From NCBI RefSeq assembly GCF_900188125.1, contig NZ_FZOW01000021.1, forward strand, positions 20,810 through 84,809: a stretch of DNA of 64,000 nucleotides, in the 5' to 3' direction. Position 1 is the stretch's first letter. Every line of letters starts with the position of its first letter. This document shows positions 17,152 to 26,198 of this stretch, piece after piece. This DNA is from Rhodococcoides kyotonense. Lineage in GTDB: Bacteria; Actinomycetota; Actinomycetes; Mycobacteriales; Mycobacteriaceae. The notes beneath the pieces were generated by a model, which saw nothing but the letters and a program-made list of their open reading frames with translations, was not told the DNA's origin and made no database searches. A program made the position numbers and the translations under genes.

Positions 17152-18810
17152 ATGACTGACATCGGCGATTGGTGCACCGTCACCACGCTCGGCGACCTCT
17201 TGGTCCGCGGTGCCCATCTGCACCCCGACCGTGATCTGATCGTGTTTCCCGAGGCAAGGTTCTCCTACGCCGAGGTGTACGAGCGTGCAGTGGGAGTGGC
17301 GCGTGGGTTGATCGCTGCGGGAGTGAACTCGGGCGATCATGTTGCACTGCTTGCGCCGAACGGGATCGAGTTCGTCGAGGGGCTTTTCGGCGCGGCGCTC
17401 GTCGGGTCGGTAGTCGTGCCGCTCAACGCACGGCACAAGGCGAAAGAGCTCGGCTACATCGTCGAGAACGCTGATATCACGGCACTGTTGACCGTCTCGA
17501 GCCCCGACGACTACGTGGATTTCGTGGACGTTCTGCATGAGGCGCTGCCATCGCTGTCGAGCGCGGCAGACGGAGACCTCGCGCTACCCGAGGCGCCGCG
17601 TCTGCGTCGGGCGCTTCTGCTTCGCGGCGAACGCAGGCCGGGATTCGCGTCCAGGAAGGATCTCGACGCGGCCGCCGCAACCGTCGACGCCACCGAGGTG
17701 CGAGAGCGTCGCCGCCGAGTCAGCACGCGCGATACCGCCGCAGTTCTCTACACCTCCGGCACCACGGCCAACCCGCGTGGATGCATGCTCACTCACGAAG
17801 CACTGACGCGTGGTCCGGTGGAACGTGCAGCGGGCCGGCTGTCCCAGGGGGAGCGTCACATCAGTTGGGCAGGGGGACCGCTGTTTCACATCGCAGCGCT
17901 GGCCCCACTGATCGGTGCGATCGGTGCAGGCGGCACATTCCTGACGGACACGTTCTTCGAGCCCGGGCGCGCCATCGAACTGATGAAGGCCGAGCGCCCC
18001 ACGTGTATTTGGCCGTGGTTCCCCGGGCCGATGCAGATGCTGATGTCGCACCCCGGCTTCGACGCCGCCGAGCTCGATTCCGTTCGATATCTCTTCCTCA
18101 TCGGTCCGCGTGTGCTCATCGAGGGAGTTCAAGGGCTGTTCCCGCAGGCTGAGCTGATGGCGGCCTGCGGCATGACCGAAACAACAGGCATCTACGCATT
18201 GAGCACGCCGGACGAGACGTTCGAGGATCGCAGTGGCGCACAGGGAAAGGCGGTGCCCGGCATCGAGATTCGAATAGTCGATCCGTACGACGGTGCGGCG
18301 CGACCGGTCGGGGTCCCGGGAGAGATCCTGATCCGCGGATACTGTGTGACGACCGGTTACTACAAGGATCCGGCGAAGACGGCCGAGGCGATCGACTCGA
18401 ACGGATGGCTCCACACCGGAGATCTCTACAGCTGGACCGAATCGGGATGCCTTGTCTTTCACGGCAGGCTCAAGGACATGCTCAAGGTCGGCGGTGAGAA
18501 TGTCGCTGCCATCGAGGTCGAGTCGTTCCTCTGTGAACATCCTGCAGTGCTGACGGCGGCAGTGATCGGTCGCCCGGACACACGGTTGGACGAGGTGCCG
18601 GTGGCGTTCGTCGAGGTCCGCGAAGGACACCGTCTGACGTCCGACGAGCTGATCACGTTCTGCGAGGGCAAGATCGGACGTTACAAGGTGCCGCGTGCCG
18701 TGTACTTCGTCGAGCCGGGAGGGTGGCCGATGTCGGCGACCAAGATCGACAAGCGCGGCCTCAAAGCGCAGCTGGCCGACCTCGCCGACGCGTTGAGCGC
18801 CGCCGGATGA
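17152..18810 (+). CDS. Acyl-CoA ligase (AMP-forming, FadD-like)
   Basis: This 552-residue class I adenylate-forming enzyme activates a carboxylic acid to its CoA thioester with ATP. The A3 loop VLYTSGTTANPRG is at residues 198-210 (Arg where Lys is usual). ACGMTETTG is the A5 motif, WLHTGDLY with GRLKDMLKVGGENVA are A7-A8, and PMSATKIDKRGL supplies the catalytic A10 lysine. ATG at 17152 follows TGAGGA. It would activate the acid produced after oxidative ring opening and feed the crotonases and carboxylase. Its stop overlaps the next start (ATGA). Confidence 0.88.
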   Translation: MTDIGDWCTVTTLGDLLVRGAHLHPDRDLIVFPEARFSYAEVYERAVGVARGLIAAGVNSGDHVALLAPNGIEFVEGLFGAALVGSVVVPLNARHKAKELGYIVENADITALLTVSSPDDYVDFVDVLHEALPSLSSAADGDLALPEAPRLRRALLLRGERRPGFASRKDLDAAAATVDATEVRERRRRVSTRDTAAVLYTSGTTANPRGCMLTHEALTRGPVERAAGRLSQGERHISWAGGPLFHIAALAPLIGAIGAGGTFLTDTFFEPGRAIELMKAERPTCIWPWFPGPMQMLMSHPGFDAAELDSVRYLFLIGPRVLIEGVQGLFPQAELMAACGMTETTGIYALSTPDETFEDRSGAQGKAVPGIEIRIVDPYDGAARPVGVPGEILIRGYCVTTGYYKDPAKTAEAIDSNGWLHTGDLYSWTESGCLVFHGRLKDMLKVGGENVAAIEVESFLCEHPAVLTAAVIGRPDTRLDEVPVAFVEVREGHRLTSDELITFCEGKIGRYKVPRAVYFVEPGGWPMSATKIDKRGLKAQLADLADALSAAG

Positions 18811-19475
18811 GTTCTGTCGACTTGGAATTCGGCACGGCCGACCTTCGCGCGCTGGCCGATGGAGTGCTCGACGGTGTCGCGGAAGGACCAGGGCTCGACG
18901 AGCAGACACGTGTACTGACTTGCCTCACCGTCTGTGCCGCGGTGACGAGCCTGGATGTCGCAGGCTCCGGCCGCTACATCGAGGAGGCCCTCGATCTCGG
19001 GATCTCTGCTGCGCAGATCCAGGAAGCGTTGACTGTGGTGTCGGGGCTCGGCGTGCACACGTTGTTCGAGTCGTCGAGGCAGCTTGCCGACGCGGTGCGT
19101 CGTCGCACAGGCGGTGAGGTAGCGCCTTTCGACGACGCGCAACGGGCACTGTGGGATCGGTACGTCGGCAACGACCCGTATTGGCGACGGATGGAAGAAG
19201 AACTACCCGGCTTCTTCGAATCCATGCTCAGAATGTCGCCAGAGACCTTCGTTGCTTTCTTCGACTACTGCGCGGTCCCGTGGAAGAGTCGGGCACTGTC
19301 CACCGTGACGAAGGAATTGCTCTCTCTTGCTGCCGATTCCACGCCGACTCACCGATACAAGCCAGGGTTTCTGCTGCACTTGAAGAATGCCCTGGATCTG
19401 GGTGTCGGAGCGCGTGCCATCCGGGACGTTCTCGAGATGTCGGCGGCGGCGCCGGTTCACCGAGGCGTCGGCTGA
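18807..19475 (+). CDS. Carboxymuconolactone decarboxylase/AhpD-like protein
   Basis: This 222-residue all-helical protein appears to hold two CMD-like halves, one around residues 5-90 and one around 140-215 (KELLSLAADSTPTHRY, then HLKNALDLGVGARAIRDVLE). The peroxidase CxxC motif of AhpD is absent; the first half has C-x3-C. An antioxidant role is thus less likely than a lyase or decarboxylase role on a ring-opened intermediate. ATGA overlap couples it to the acyl-CoA ligase. It ends four bases before the convergent LuxR gene. Family assignment is good, function unknown. Confidence 0.75.
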   Translation: MSSVDLEFGTADLRALADGVLDGVAEGPGLDEQTRVLTCLTVCAAVTSLDVAGSGRYIEEALDLGISAAQIQEALTVVSGLGVHTLFESSRQLADAVRRRTGGEVAPFDDAQRALWDRYVGNDPYWRRMEEELPGFFESMLRMSPETFVAFFDYCAVPWKSRALSTVTKELLSLAADSTPTHRYKPGFLLHLKNALDLGVGARAIRDVLEMSAAAPVHRGVG

Positions 19476-19479
19476 CCTC

Positions 19480-22071
19480 TCAGGACCGCCCAGCGAACGT
19501 TGGCGAGAGCGCGATCTGATGCCGACGGGCGACACCGAGCTTGCGTAGTACGTGCGCGACGTGTCCCTCGACGGTTCTGATCGACAGGACCAGACGATCC
19601 GCGATCTCTTTGTTGGACAGTCCTTCTGAGACGAGCTGTGCTACGTCCATCTCGCGCGGCGAGAGTCCGTTCGGAGAATCCGACGACGGCACGGCGTCGT
19701 CGGATTGTTCCCCGAGGGCGTACTCGATCAGGTCGGCCATCGACAGGGACTCGCCACGACGATGCAACGCGGCGTACGCCGCGTCTCCCAATGCTGCCCG
19801 TGCGCGCGACTCGTATACCTCGCGTCGCTGAACCCAGTGCTCGGAACCGTACAGTTGGGCACCGAACGAATCCCACATCGACGACGCGGCCCCGAGCAGA
19901 ACCGCCGCGCGTTCACCGGAACCGGCCGCAGCTTCTGCCCAGGCCAGGAGGTCGGTCACCAACGTGGCCCCGACGGTGTCGTCGAATGCGCGTTTGAGCT
20001 CGAGGGATTCGATCGCACGCGCGATCGCTTCGTCGTGCCGTCCACGAACCAGCGCTACAAGACCGAGTCCGTACACCGCGTACGACAGCATCCACTTCTC
20101 ACCGGTTGCCGACGCCTGGGCATGGACGAATTCGAAGTTCTCGGCAGCGCGCTCGGTTTCGCCGTTGGAGCTGCAGAGCATTCCCATCTCGATGTGCGCG
20201 GTCCACATCAGATCCGTGATGTCGGGGCGAGCGTCGTACAGCGACAACGCCTCCGACAAGCTTCGCTCGCCCATGAGGAAGTCGCCGCCGAGATAGGTGT
20301 TGAGACCCTGGGTCTGGAGGGCGAACGCCAACGTCGCGTCGTCACCGTGTTCGCGCGCCGCGCTGGCTGCGGTAGCGAGCGTGCCGACCGCTGCCGAGCG
20401 CTCTCCCTGCATCGTCTGCAGCAGGCCCAATGTCGCGTGGAGGCGCGGTAGCACGTCGTCGGGCACACCCTCGCGATGGAGGAACTCGGTTACCCACATG
20501 CGCTGTTCTCGTACCGAGAACGCCGAGGACCACAGGAACCAGGTCGCGACGAGACCGGCCGCGAGCTTCAGAGTTTCGTGGCCGCTGTCGGTCAACGCTG
20601 TCTGCAAGGCCGCGCGAAGGTTCGCACGATTCTCTCGAAGTCCTCGTGTCGCGCGAACCTGATCGGACCCTGTCCACGACCGTCGGCTCGATCGCACCAG
20701 ATCTGCACACCACCGAAGGTGGACGATGCCCAGATCCGACTTCTCGCGCGTGGTCAGCTTGCTTGCCCCGAACTGACGTATCGTCTCGAGCATCGTGAAC
20801 CGGATGCGGCCTTCATCGGCGGTGCGCTGCAGAACCGACTTTCCGATGAGTCCCGAAAGCGCGTCGAGAATGCCGGGTGCGTCGACAGGGGCTCCCGCGC
20901 AGATGTTTTCGGCCATCGCGAGGTCGAATCCTCCGGAGAACACCGACAGTCGGGCCCACAGCACTTGTTCCTCGGTCGTGCAGAGGTCGTAGCTCCACTC
21001 CACTGTGGCATGCAGACTTCGGTGCCTGCTCGGTCCGCCGCGATTGCCGATCGTCAAGAGAGACAGCCTGTCGTCGAGACGTTCCGCGAGGTCGTCCACC
21101 GACAATGCGGTCAACCGGGCGCACGCCAGCTCGATGGCCAAGGGCATTCCGTCGAGCTGAGTGCATACGCGGCGCACAGCATCACGCGTCGACGGGGTGA
21201 TGGCGAAGCCGGATAGTGCTGCGGCAGCCCGATTCTCGAACAATTCGAGGGCAGCGCCCGTCGTGGACAGGGGATCGAGTACGTGTACGTGCTCGTCCGG
21301 AGTGGAGAGAACCTCGCGGCTGGTCGTCAGGACCTTCACGTGTTCGGTGCTCCGTAGGATCAGAGAGATCAGAGCCGCGCACACTCCGACGAGATGCTCG
21401 CAATTGTCCAGCACCACCAGCATGTGCTTGGTGCGCAGTGATTCGAGAAGCGACTCCGTCGCGCTGCGATCCGGCGAGTCTCGATCGTCGAGGCCCAAAG
21501 CGTCCATGACGGTCTGAGGTAACAACGTGTCGCTACGCACTGCGGCGAGCTCGACGAAACGCACGCCGTCATCGAACGCACGTCTGAACGCGGACGCGGC
21601 CTCGGCTGCCAGACGCGTCTTACCGATGCCACCTGGGCCGGCGATCGTGACGAGCCGGCTCTCGCCGAGCATCGTTCGGATGGCCTGCAGTTCGTCGTCG
21701 CGTCCGACGAAACTGGTGGAGAACACGGGGAGGTCGGTCGCGCTGGGAACGGAAGCTCGTCCGCCTGAGGAACGCTCTTCTTTCACACGACGAACAGTGC
21801 CCGCCAATGTGTTTCGCGATCCGCTCCACTGTAGGTCGCGATGCAATTGTGCGACCGTGACGTCGGGATCGCTCTCGAGCGCTGCGGCGATTCGCGGGCG
21901 GAGTGCATCCGCCGACGAACCGATTCTTGGTCGATGATCGGGAGGTGGGCCGTCGAATTCCAGAGCACGACGGACGGTGTTTCTCGAGATGTTCAAGGCC
22001 ACCGAGATGCCGGAGATCGATTCACCGGAGCGTCTGAGGTCGACGATCTCCCGCCACTCGTCAGCGTTCAT
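19480..22071 (-). CDS. LuxR-type ATPase regulator with extra N-terminal HTH
   Basis: This 863-residue STAND-type regulator starts with a helix-turn-helix resembling IS21-transposase or Hin-like HTHs (DLRRSGESISGISVALNISR, residues 11-30). A nucleotide-binding core follows, with P-loop GPGGIGKT at 145-152, then a helical-repeat sensor region. It ends with a LuxR helix-turn-helix (LSPREMDVAQLVSEGLSNKE, about 800-855). Two DNA-binding domains at opposite ends are unusual. It is divergent from the NTF2-LLM-SDR operon, whose promoter lacks a good 16-bp operator, so it may control that unit. ATG at 22071 follows GAGAGG. Confidence 0.82.
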   Translation of the reverse strand: MNADEWREIVDLRRSGESISGISVALNISRNTVRRALEFDGPPPDHRPRIGSSADALRPRIAAALESDPDVTVAQLHRDLQWSGSRNTLAGTVRRVKEERSSGGRASVPSATDLPVFSTSFVGRDDELQAIRTMLGESRLVTIAGPGGIGKTRLAAEAASAFRRAFDDGVRFVELAAVRSDTLLPQTVMDALGLDDRDSPDRSATESLLESLRTKHMLVVLDNCEHLVGVCAALISLILRSTEHVKVLTTSREVLSTPDEHVHVLDPLSTTGAALELFENRAAAALSGFAITPSTRDAVRRVCTQLDGMPLAIELACARLTALSVDDLAERLDDRLSLLTIGNRGGPSRHRSLHATVEWSYDLCTTEEQVLWARLSVFSGGFDLAMAENICAGAPVDAPGILDALSGLIGKSVLQRTADEGRIRFTMLETIRQFGASKLTTREKSDLGIVHLRWCADLVRSSRRSWTGSDQVRATRGLRENRANLRAALQTALTDSGHETLKLAAGLVATWFLWSSAFSVREQRMWVTEFLHREGVPDDVLPRLHATLGLLQTMQGERSAAVGTLATAASAAREHGDDATLAFALQTQGLNTYLGGDFLMGERSLSEALSLYDARPDITDLMWTAHIEMGMLCSSNGETERAAENFEFVHAQASATGEKWMLSYAVYGLGLVALVRGRHDEAIARAIESLELKRAFDDTVGATLVTDLLAWAEAAAGSGERAAVLLGAASSMWDSFGAQLYGSEHWVQRREVYESRARAALGDAAYAALHRRGESLSMADLIEYALGEQSDDAVPSSDSPNGLSPREMDVAQLVSEGLSNKEIADRLVLSIRTVEGHVAHVLRKLGVARRHQIALSPTFAGRS

Positions 22072-22324
22072 GAAGACCTCTCGTCGAACTGTCGGTGCTT
22101 GTGATCGGTGTCACTGGGTGATCATGGACTGTTCCGACCGCGTGGTCAAGATCTGACAACACTGACATTGACGATGTTCGCGCCCCAGAAGCGCGTGCTG
22201 TGCTTGCTCTGAGCTGCATGAACATGCTGTCGGGACGGAGCGTGTGGATACGGGTGGAAATACGGTTTCGGTGAGATGGACCATCCATGCACAGTGATCC
22301 AGGTCATAAAGAAATGGAGCATCG

Positions 22325-22726
22325 ATGACGACGACGGATCAGAACATCGAGTTGGCCAACAACTTCGCCAAGGTCTTCTCCACGGGTGACGTGGAGCAAA
22401 TTCTTGCCACTCTCCACCCCGATGCGACCTACTGGGTCTCGGGTGGAATCGAGGGAATGTCGGGTGTCTACGACAAGGCGGGACTCGGCGCCTTGCTGAG
22501 TGGAGTCACCACCGTGTACGAGAACGGCGCGCTGGAGGTCACCCCCACATCGGCAATTGCGCAGGGAGACAAAGTCGCTGTAGAGGCCACGTCTTACGCG
22601 AAGCTGAACAACGGCAAGATCTACCAGAACCAGTACCACTTCTTGTTCGAGATCCGCGACGGACAGATCTTTTCCGTCAAGGAGTACATGGACACCAAGC
22701 ACGCGTTCGACATCTTCTACTCCTGA
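22325..22726 (+). CDS. NTF2/ketosteroid-isomerase-like protein
   Basis: This 133-residue single-domain SnoaL-like protein opens with NIELANNFAKVFSTGDVEQILATL, followed by HPDATYWVSG and a closing strand GQIFSVKEYMDT. This pattern is typical of SnoaL-like or ketosteroid-isomerase-like proteins. TGGAG lies just before the ATG. It is first in an operon with an LLM oxidoreductase and an SDR, making it the third NTF2-fold protein of the region. It probably acts on an intermediate of the same route, as an isomerase, dehydratase or epoxide hydrolase. The exact reaction cannot be assigned. Confidence 0.8.
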   Translation: MTTTDQNIELANNFAKVFSTGDVEQILATLHPDATYWVSGGIEGMSGVYDKAGLGALLSGVTTVYENGALEVTPTSAIAQGDKVAVEATSYAKLNNGKIYQNQYHFLFEIRDGQIFSVKEYMDTKHAFDIFYS

Positions 22727-22761
22727 AGACGAATCACTCTCGTAGAAAGGCATTTTCACTC

Positions 22762-23877
22762 ATGGCAATGGAGACCGGACTCATCGTCCACCCGTACATG
22801 CGACCTGAGCACACCTCGCGCCAGACATTCGACTGGTGTGTGGACCAGGCAATCGTTGCCGACAAGATCGGCTTCGACTCGGTGATGTACTCCGAGCACT
22901 CTTCTCAGCGCTGGGAGAACATCCCGGCACCGGAATTGGTCATCGCCGCAGCGGCTCGTCAGACCGAGCGCATCAAGTTCGCCCCGATGGCGCACATCCT
23001 GCCGCACCACCATCCAGCCAAGCTTGCCGTCACGATCGGCTGGCTGTCACAGATTCTCGAAGGCCGCTACTTCCTCGGTGTCGGTGCCGGTGCATACCCA
23101 CAGTCGACGTACATCCACGGGATCAAGAACGGTGAAGACACCGAGTTCACCAACAAGATGGTGCGTGAATCGCTCGAGATCATGGAAAAGATCTGGAAGC
23201 GTGAGCCGTTCTTCTACGAGGGGCAGTTCTGGAATGCAGGCTACCCGGAAGAGACCCACGCCGACGAGGGCGACGACCAGCACATGCTCGCCGACTTCAG
23301 TCCGTGGGGCGGTGCCCCCGAGATCGCTGTCACCGGATTCAGTGCCCAGTCTCCGTCGATGAAGTTCGCTGGTGAGCGAGGCTTCCGTCCGATGTCGATC
23401 TTCTCCGGTCTCGATGCATTGAAAACTCATTGGGAGATCTACTCGACGGCAGCGGAAGCCAACGGCCACGTCGCGGATCGATCGCGCTACCACGTGTCAC
23501 AGACCGTGTTCGTCGCCGACACCGACAAGGAAGCCAAGCGCCTTGTCATGGAGGGGCCGATCGGGCATTGCTTCGAGCGCTACCTCATCCCCATCTGGTG
23601 GCGTTTCGGCATGATGGACGGATTCATCAAGGACGCCGGAGCGCACAAGTCCGACGTCGATCTCGAGTGGGTCGTCGACAACGTCTTCTGCGTCGGATCG
23701 CCGGATACCGTGGTGGACAAGATCAATACTCTGTTCGAGGCCAGCGGTGGCTGGGGCACGCTTCAGGTCGAGTCGCACGACTACTCCGAGGACCCGTCAC
23801 CCTGGTACCAGTCTCTCGAACTGATCGCCAAGGAAGTTGCACCCCGGATCTCGCTCCCCACACCCGTCAGCGTGTAG
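22762..23877 (+). CDS. LLM-class flavin-dependent oxidoreductase
   Basis: This 371-residue luciferase-like TIM-barrel protein uses FMNH2 or F420. It opens METGLIVHPYMRP and contains SEHSSQRWENIPAPELVIAA, FAPMAHILPHHHPAKLAV and the phosphate-binding-type FLGVGAGAY segment. It is a clear paralogue of the minus-strand LLM protein at 24.7-25.9 kb, with the same blocks in the same order. Its reduced flavin could come from the regulon flavin reductase. The reaction may be monooxygenation of a ketone (type II Baeyer-Villiger or hydroxylation), but the family is too broad to be specific. Confidence 0.87.
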   Translation: MAMETGLIVHPYMRPEHTSRQTFDWCVDQAIVADKIGFDSVMYSEHSSQRWENIPAPELVIAAAARQTERIKFAPMAHILPHHHPAKLAVTIGWLSQILEGRYFLGVGAGAYPQSTYIHGIKNGEDTEFTNKMVRESLEIMEKIWKREPFFYEGQFWNAGYPEETHADEGDDQHMLADFSPWGGAPEIAVTGFSAQSPSMKFAGERGFRPMSIFSGLDALKTHWEIYSTAAEANGHVADRSRYHVSQTVFVADTDKEAKRLVMEGPIGHCFERYLIPIWWRFGMMDGFIKDAGAHKSDVDLEWVVDNVFCVGSPDTVVDKINTLFEASGGWGTLQVESHDYSEDPSPWYQSLELIAKEVAPRISLPTPVSV

Positions 23878-23901
23878 TACCGAATCGAAAGCAGGGTAGA
23901 C

Positions 23902-24651
23902 ATGACGAAGCGGTTGGAGGGCAAAGTCGCCCTCGTCACCGGTGCATCGCGCGGTATGGGCGAGTCGCACGCGAGGACGTTCATCGAGCACGGAGCGAAG
24001 GTCGTTCTCGCGGACGTGACCGACGATGCGGGCGAGCTACTCGCGAAAGAGTTGGGGGACAACGCGATCTTCGTTCACCACGACGTCACGAAACTCGACT
24101 CCTGGACCAACGTCGTCGACGAGAGTGTCGCTGCGTTCGGTGAGATCAATATCCTGGTCAACAACGCAGGCGTTCTGGGCCCGCTCGCCACGACGGCCGA
24201 GCTGACCGAGAATGACTACCGCACCGTGTGCAGCATCAACCAGGACGGCGTGTTCTTCGGGATGAAAGCTGTTCTGCCGTCGATGGAACGGGCCGGTATC
24301 GGTTCCATCGTGAACATCTCGTCGATCGCGGGCATCGCTGCCAACTACGGCTTTCCGAGCCTCGCGTACGTGGCCAGCAAGTTCGCGGTCCGTGGAATGA
24401 CGAAAGCGACTGCAATCGAATACGGTCCGAAGAACATTCGCGTCAACTCGGTGCATCCGGGCTTCATTCAGACTCCGATGATGGTGGAGGCGACCAACGA
24501 AGAGGGCGGTGACGCACTCGGCCTGATTCCGTTGGGCCGCATCGCCGATCCGCGGGAAGTCTCGAACCTGGTGTTGTTCTTGGCCTCGGACGAGTCCTCG
24601 TACATCACAGGAGCGGAACATCTGGTCGACGCCGGGATGATGGCCCAGTAG
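23902..24651 (+). CDS. SDR-family oxidoreductase
   Basis: This 249-residue classical short-chain dehydrogenase carries TGASRGMG at residues 13-20, NNAG near 90 and ISSIAG...YVASK as catalytic Ser-Tyr-Lys. The C-terminal DAGMMAQ is typical of 3-alpha/7-alpha hydroxysteroid-type and cyclohexanol-type dehydrogenases. It is third in the NTF2-LLM-SDR operon, with a ribosome-binding GCAGGG upstream. It likely oxidises a cyclic alcohol to the ketone used by a flavin monooxygenase. A very strong hairpin lies immediately downstream. Confidence 0.87.
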   Translation: MTKRLEGKVALVTGASRGMGESHARTFIEHGAKVVLADVTDDAGELLAKELGDNAIFVHHDVTKLDSWTNVVDESVAAFGEINILVNNAGVLGPLATTAELTENDYRTVCSINQDGVFFGMKAVLPSMERAGIGSIVNISSIAGIAANYGFPSLAYVASKFAVRGMTKATAIEYGPKNIRVNSVHPGFIQTPMMVEATNEEGGDALGLIPLGRIADPREVSNLVLFLASDESSYITGAEHLVDAGMMAQ

Positions 24652-24666
24652 GGTCGGCCCAGCATT

Positions 24667-24726
24667 GCCGAAATCGAGGTTGTGTACCGGAACTCGACAG
24701 ATTCCGTACACAACCTCGATCTCGGC
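24667..24726. terminator. Long bidirectional terminator hairpin
   Basis: Two arms of about 24 bases (24667-24690 and 24703-24726) pair around a short loop with one A/G mismatch and one bulged C. The core is GAGGTTGTGTAC with GTACACAACCTC. It lies 15 bp after the SDR stop and 18 bp before the convergent LLM stop, so it can end transcription from both sides. Confidence 0.8.
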
Positions 24727-24744
24727 GAGAGCGGGGACGGCGAA

Positions 24745-25911
24745 TCAGCTCACGGCAACTGTGTCGTATGTGCCCTCGACGTGAACATTGGGAACGACTT
24801 CGGTGGCGAAGAGGCGAAGCGACTCGACCCACGGAGCCGGATCGTCGAGCGCGTCGTGCGTGTTGACGGCGATCTGACCGTAGCGGAAACCGCTGAGCTC
24901 GAACGTCTTCTCGATCTTGGCTGAAACGGTCTCCGGACTTCCACAGAGCCAGACGTGGTCGGCGAGGTACTCGAGATCGACGTCGTCGATGTCGACCTTC
25001 TTCTCCGCGTCGTCGATGAAGCCCTGCAGAATGCGGTACTTCTGGTAGACGGGCATGAGGTACTTCTCCCACGCACGGCCCAGCGGCCCGTTGATCGCCT
25101 GTTCCTTGGCCTCGTCGTCGGTCTTCGCCACGTAGACGTCACGTGCCACTTTGAAACGCGCACCGTCGGGTGTTCCACCCACGGAACGGACTGCTTCGGA
25201 ATAGGTGTCCCACTGTGAGCGCAGGAGCGCCGAGCCACCGTAGAAGGAGATCGGGGTCCAGCCACGTTCACCGGCCAGTCGGTGCGACGGCGAGTTCTTG
25301 CTCAGGCCTGTGACTGCGATTTCGAGGCCGTCGGCGCCGCCGTGGGGTGAGTGATCGGCGGTGAGGTGGTATTCCTCGCCTTCCTTGACCTTGAACTCTC
25401 CGTGCGATGCGACGCTGCCGGGATCGATTTGGCCGTCGAGACGAGCTGCTTTGTAGTACTTGCCTTCGAAGTCGAAGGGTTCCTGACGCCAGACCTTGTC
25501 CATGACCTCCAGGCCTTCCATGAGGCGCGGGTGTGCCTCGGAGAGGTCGCCCGGCTGTCCGCGGAGGACGGCTTCGTTCTCCCATGATCCCGCGCCGACG
25601 CCGAGGAAGTAGCGGTCCTCCAACAGTTGCGAGGTGTAACCGACCTGGACGGCCAGTGTCGACGGGTTGTGCAGCGGCACGATGTGGGCCATCGGTGCGA
25701 AGCGCAGGCGCTCTGTCTGCTGCGCTGCGGCGACGATCAGAAGCTCCGGATTAGGGATGTTCTCCCACGCCTGCATGCCGTGCTCGCCGACCATGAAGTC
25801 GCGGTAGCCGAACTTGTCGGCAGCCTTGGCCAGCAGCAGCGAGTACTCGAAGGTTTCCTTGTCCTTACGTCCCGGACGCATGTACGGGGTGTGAAAGATT
25901 CCGCATTCCAT
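24745..25911 (-). CDS. LLM-class flavin-dependent oxidoreductase (paralogue)
   Basis: This 388-residue luciferase-like protein shares METGL/MECGI-type openings, HxPYMRP, GEHGMQAWENIPNPELLIVAA, FAPMAHIVPLHNPSTLAV and YFLGVGAGSW with the enzyme encoded at 22.8 kb. The two probably arose by duplication. It carries a longer middle insert (about residues 150-185). ATG at 25911 follows GGAG. An operator copy lies about 180 bp upstream, and the riboflavin-kinase fusion gene precedes it on the same strand. A flavin-dependent monooxygenase acting in the same pathway is inferred. Confidence 0.87.
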   Translation of the reverse strand: MECGIFHTPYMRPGRKDKETFEYSLLLAKAADKFGYRDFMVGEHGMQAWENIPNPELLIVAAAQQTERLRFAPMAHIVPLHNPSTLAVQVGYTSQLLEDRYFLGVGAGSWENEAVLRGQPGDLSEAHPRLMEGLEVMDKVWRQEPFDFEGKYYKAARLDGQIDPGSVASHGEFKVKEGEEYHLTADHSPHGGADGLEIAVTGLSKNSPSHRLAGERGWTPISFYGGSALLRSQWDTYSEAVRSVGGTPDGARFKVARDVYVAKTDDEAKEQAINGPLGRAWEKYLMPVYQKYRILQGFIDDAEKKVDIDDVDLEYLADHVWLCGSPETVSAKIEKTFELSGFRYGQIAVNTHDALDDPAPWVESLRLFATEVVPNVHVEGTYDTVAVS

Positions 25912-26092
25912 GTCTGGATCTCCTGATCTGTTGTGATTTCCGAGCGTGTCGTGGCGGTGGCCCGCGTTGCATGCGCTGCCGGTCACGTCGGGCAAATAGA
26001 GCACCGGAAGTGATTCGGGGCCGAAACCCCATCGGTCACGGCCTGTGATCGGCCCCGCGACTTCCTCAGAGTAGGGGTGATGGGCGTCACTG

Positions 26093-26108
26093 TCAACTGT
26101 AACGTTGA
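26093..26108. promoter_or_regulatory. Operator copy upstream of the LLM gene
   Basis: TCAACTGTAACGTTGA differs from TCAACnTnnAnGTTGA at one position and lies in the 287-bp gap between the riboflavin-kinase fusion gene and the LLM gene. The rest of that gap shows no further gene. The site gives the LLM gene its own control rather than reliance on read-through. Confidence 0.68.
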
Positions 26109-26198
26109 CGTTGATCAGAACCGATTCCGGACATGCGGAAATCGCGACGACCGAATTCGGTCGCCGCGATATCCGTTGCGCTGTAGATGTATTCCGTG

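Noticed and set aside
19480..22071. IS21-like transposase suggested by the N-terminal HTH
   Set aside because: No DDE catalytic domain, no terminal inverted repeats and no istB-like partner. The rest is a STAND ATPase with a LuxR HTH.
22150..22200. Possible thirteenth operator in the TGACAACACTGACATTGACG stretch
   Set aside because: It does not align to TCAACnTnnAnGTTGA within two mismatches and lacks inverted symmetry.
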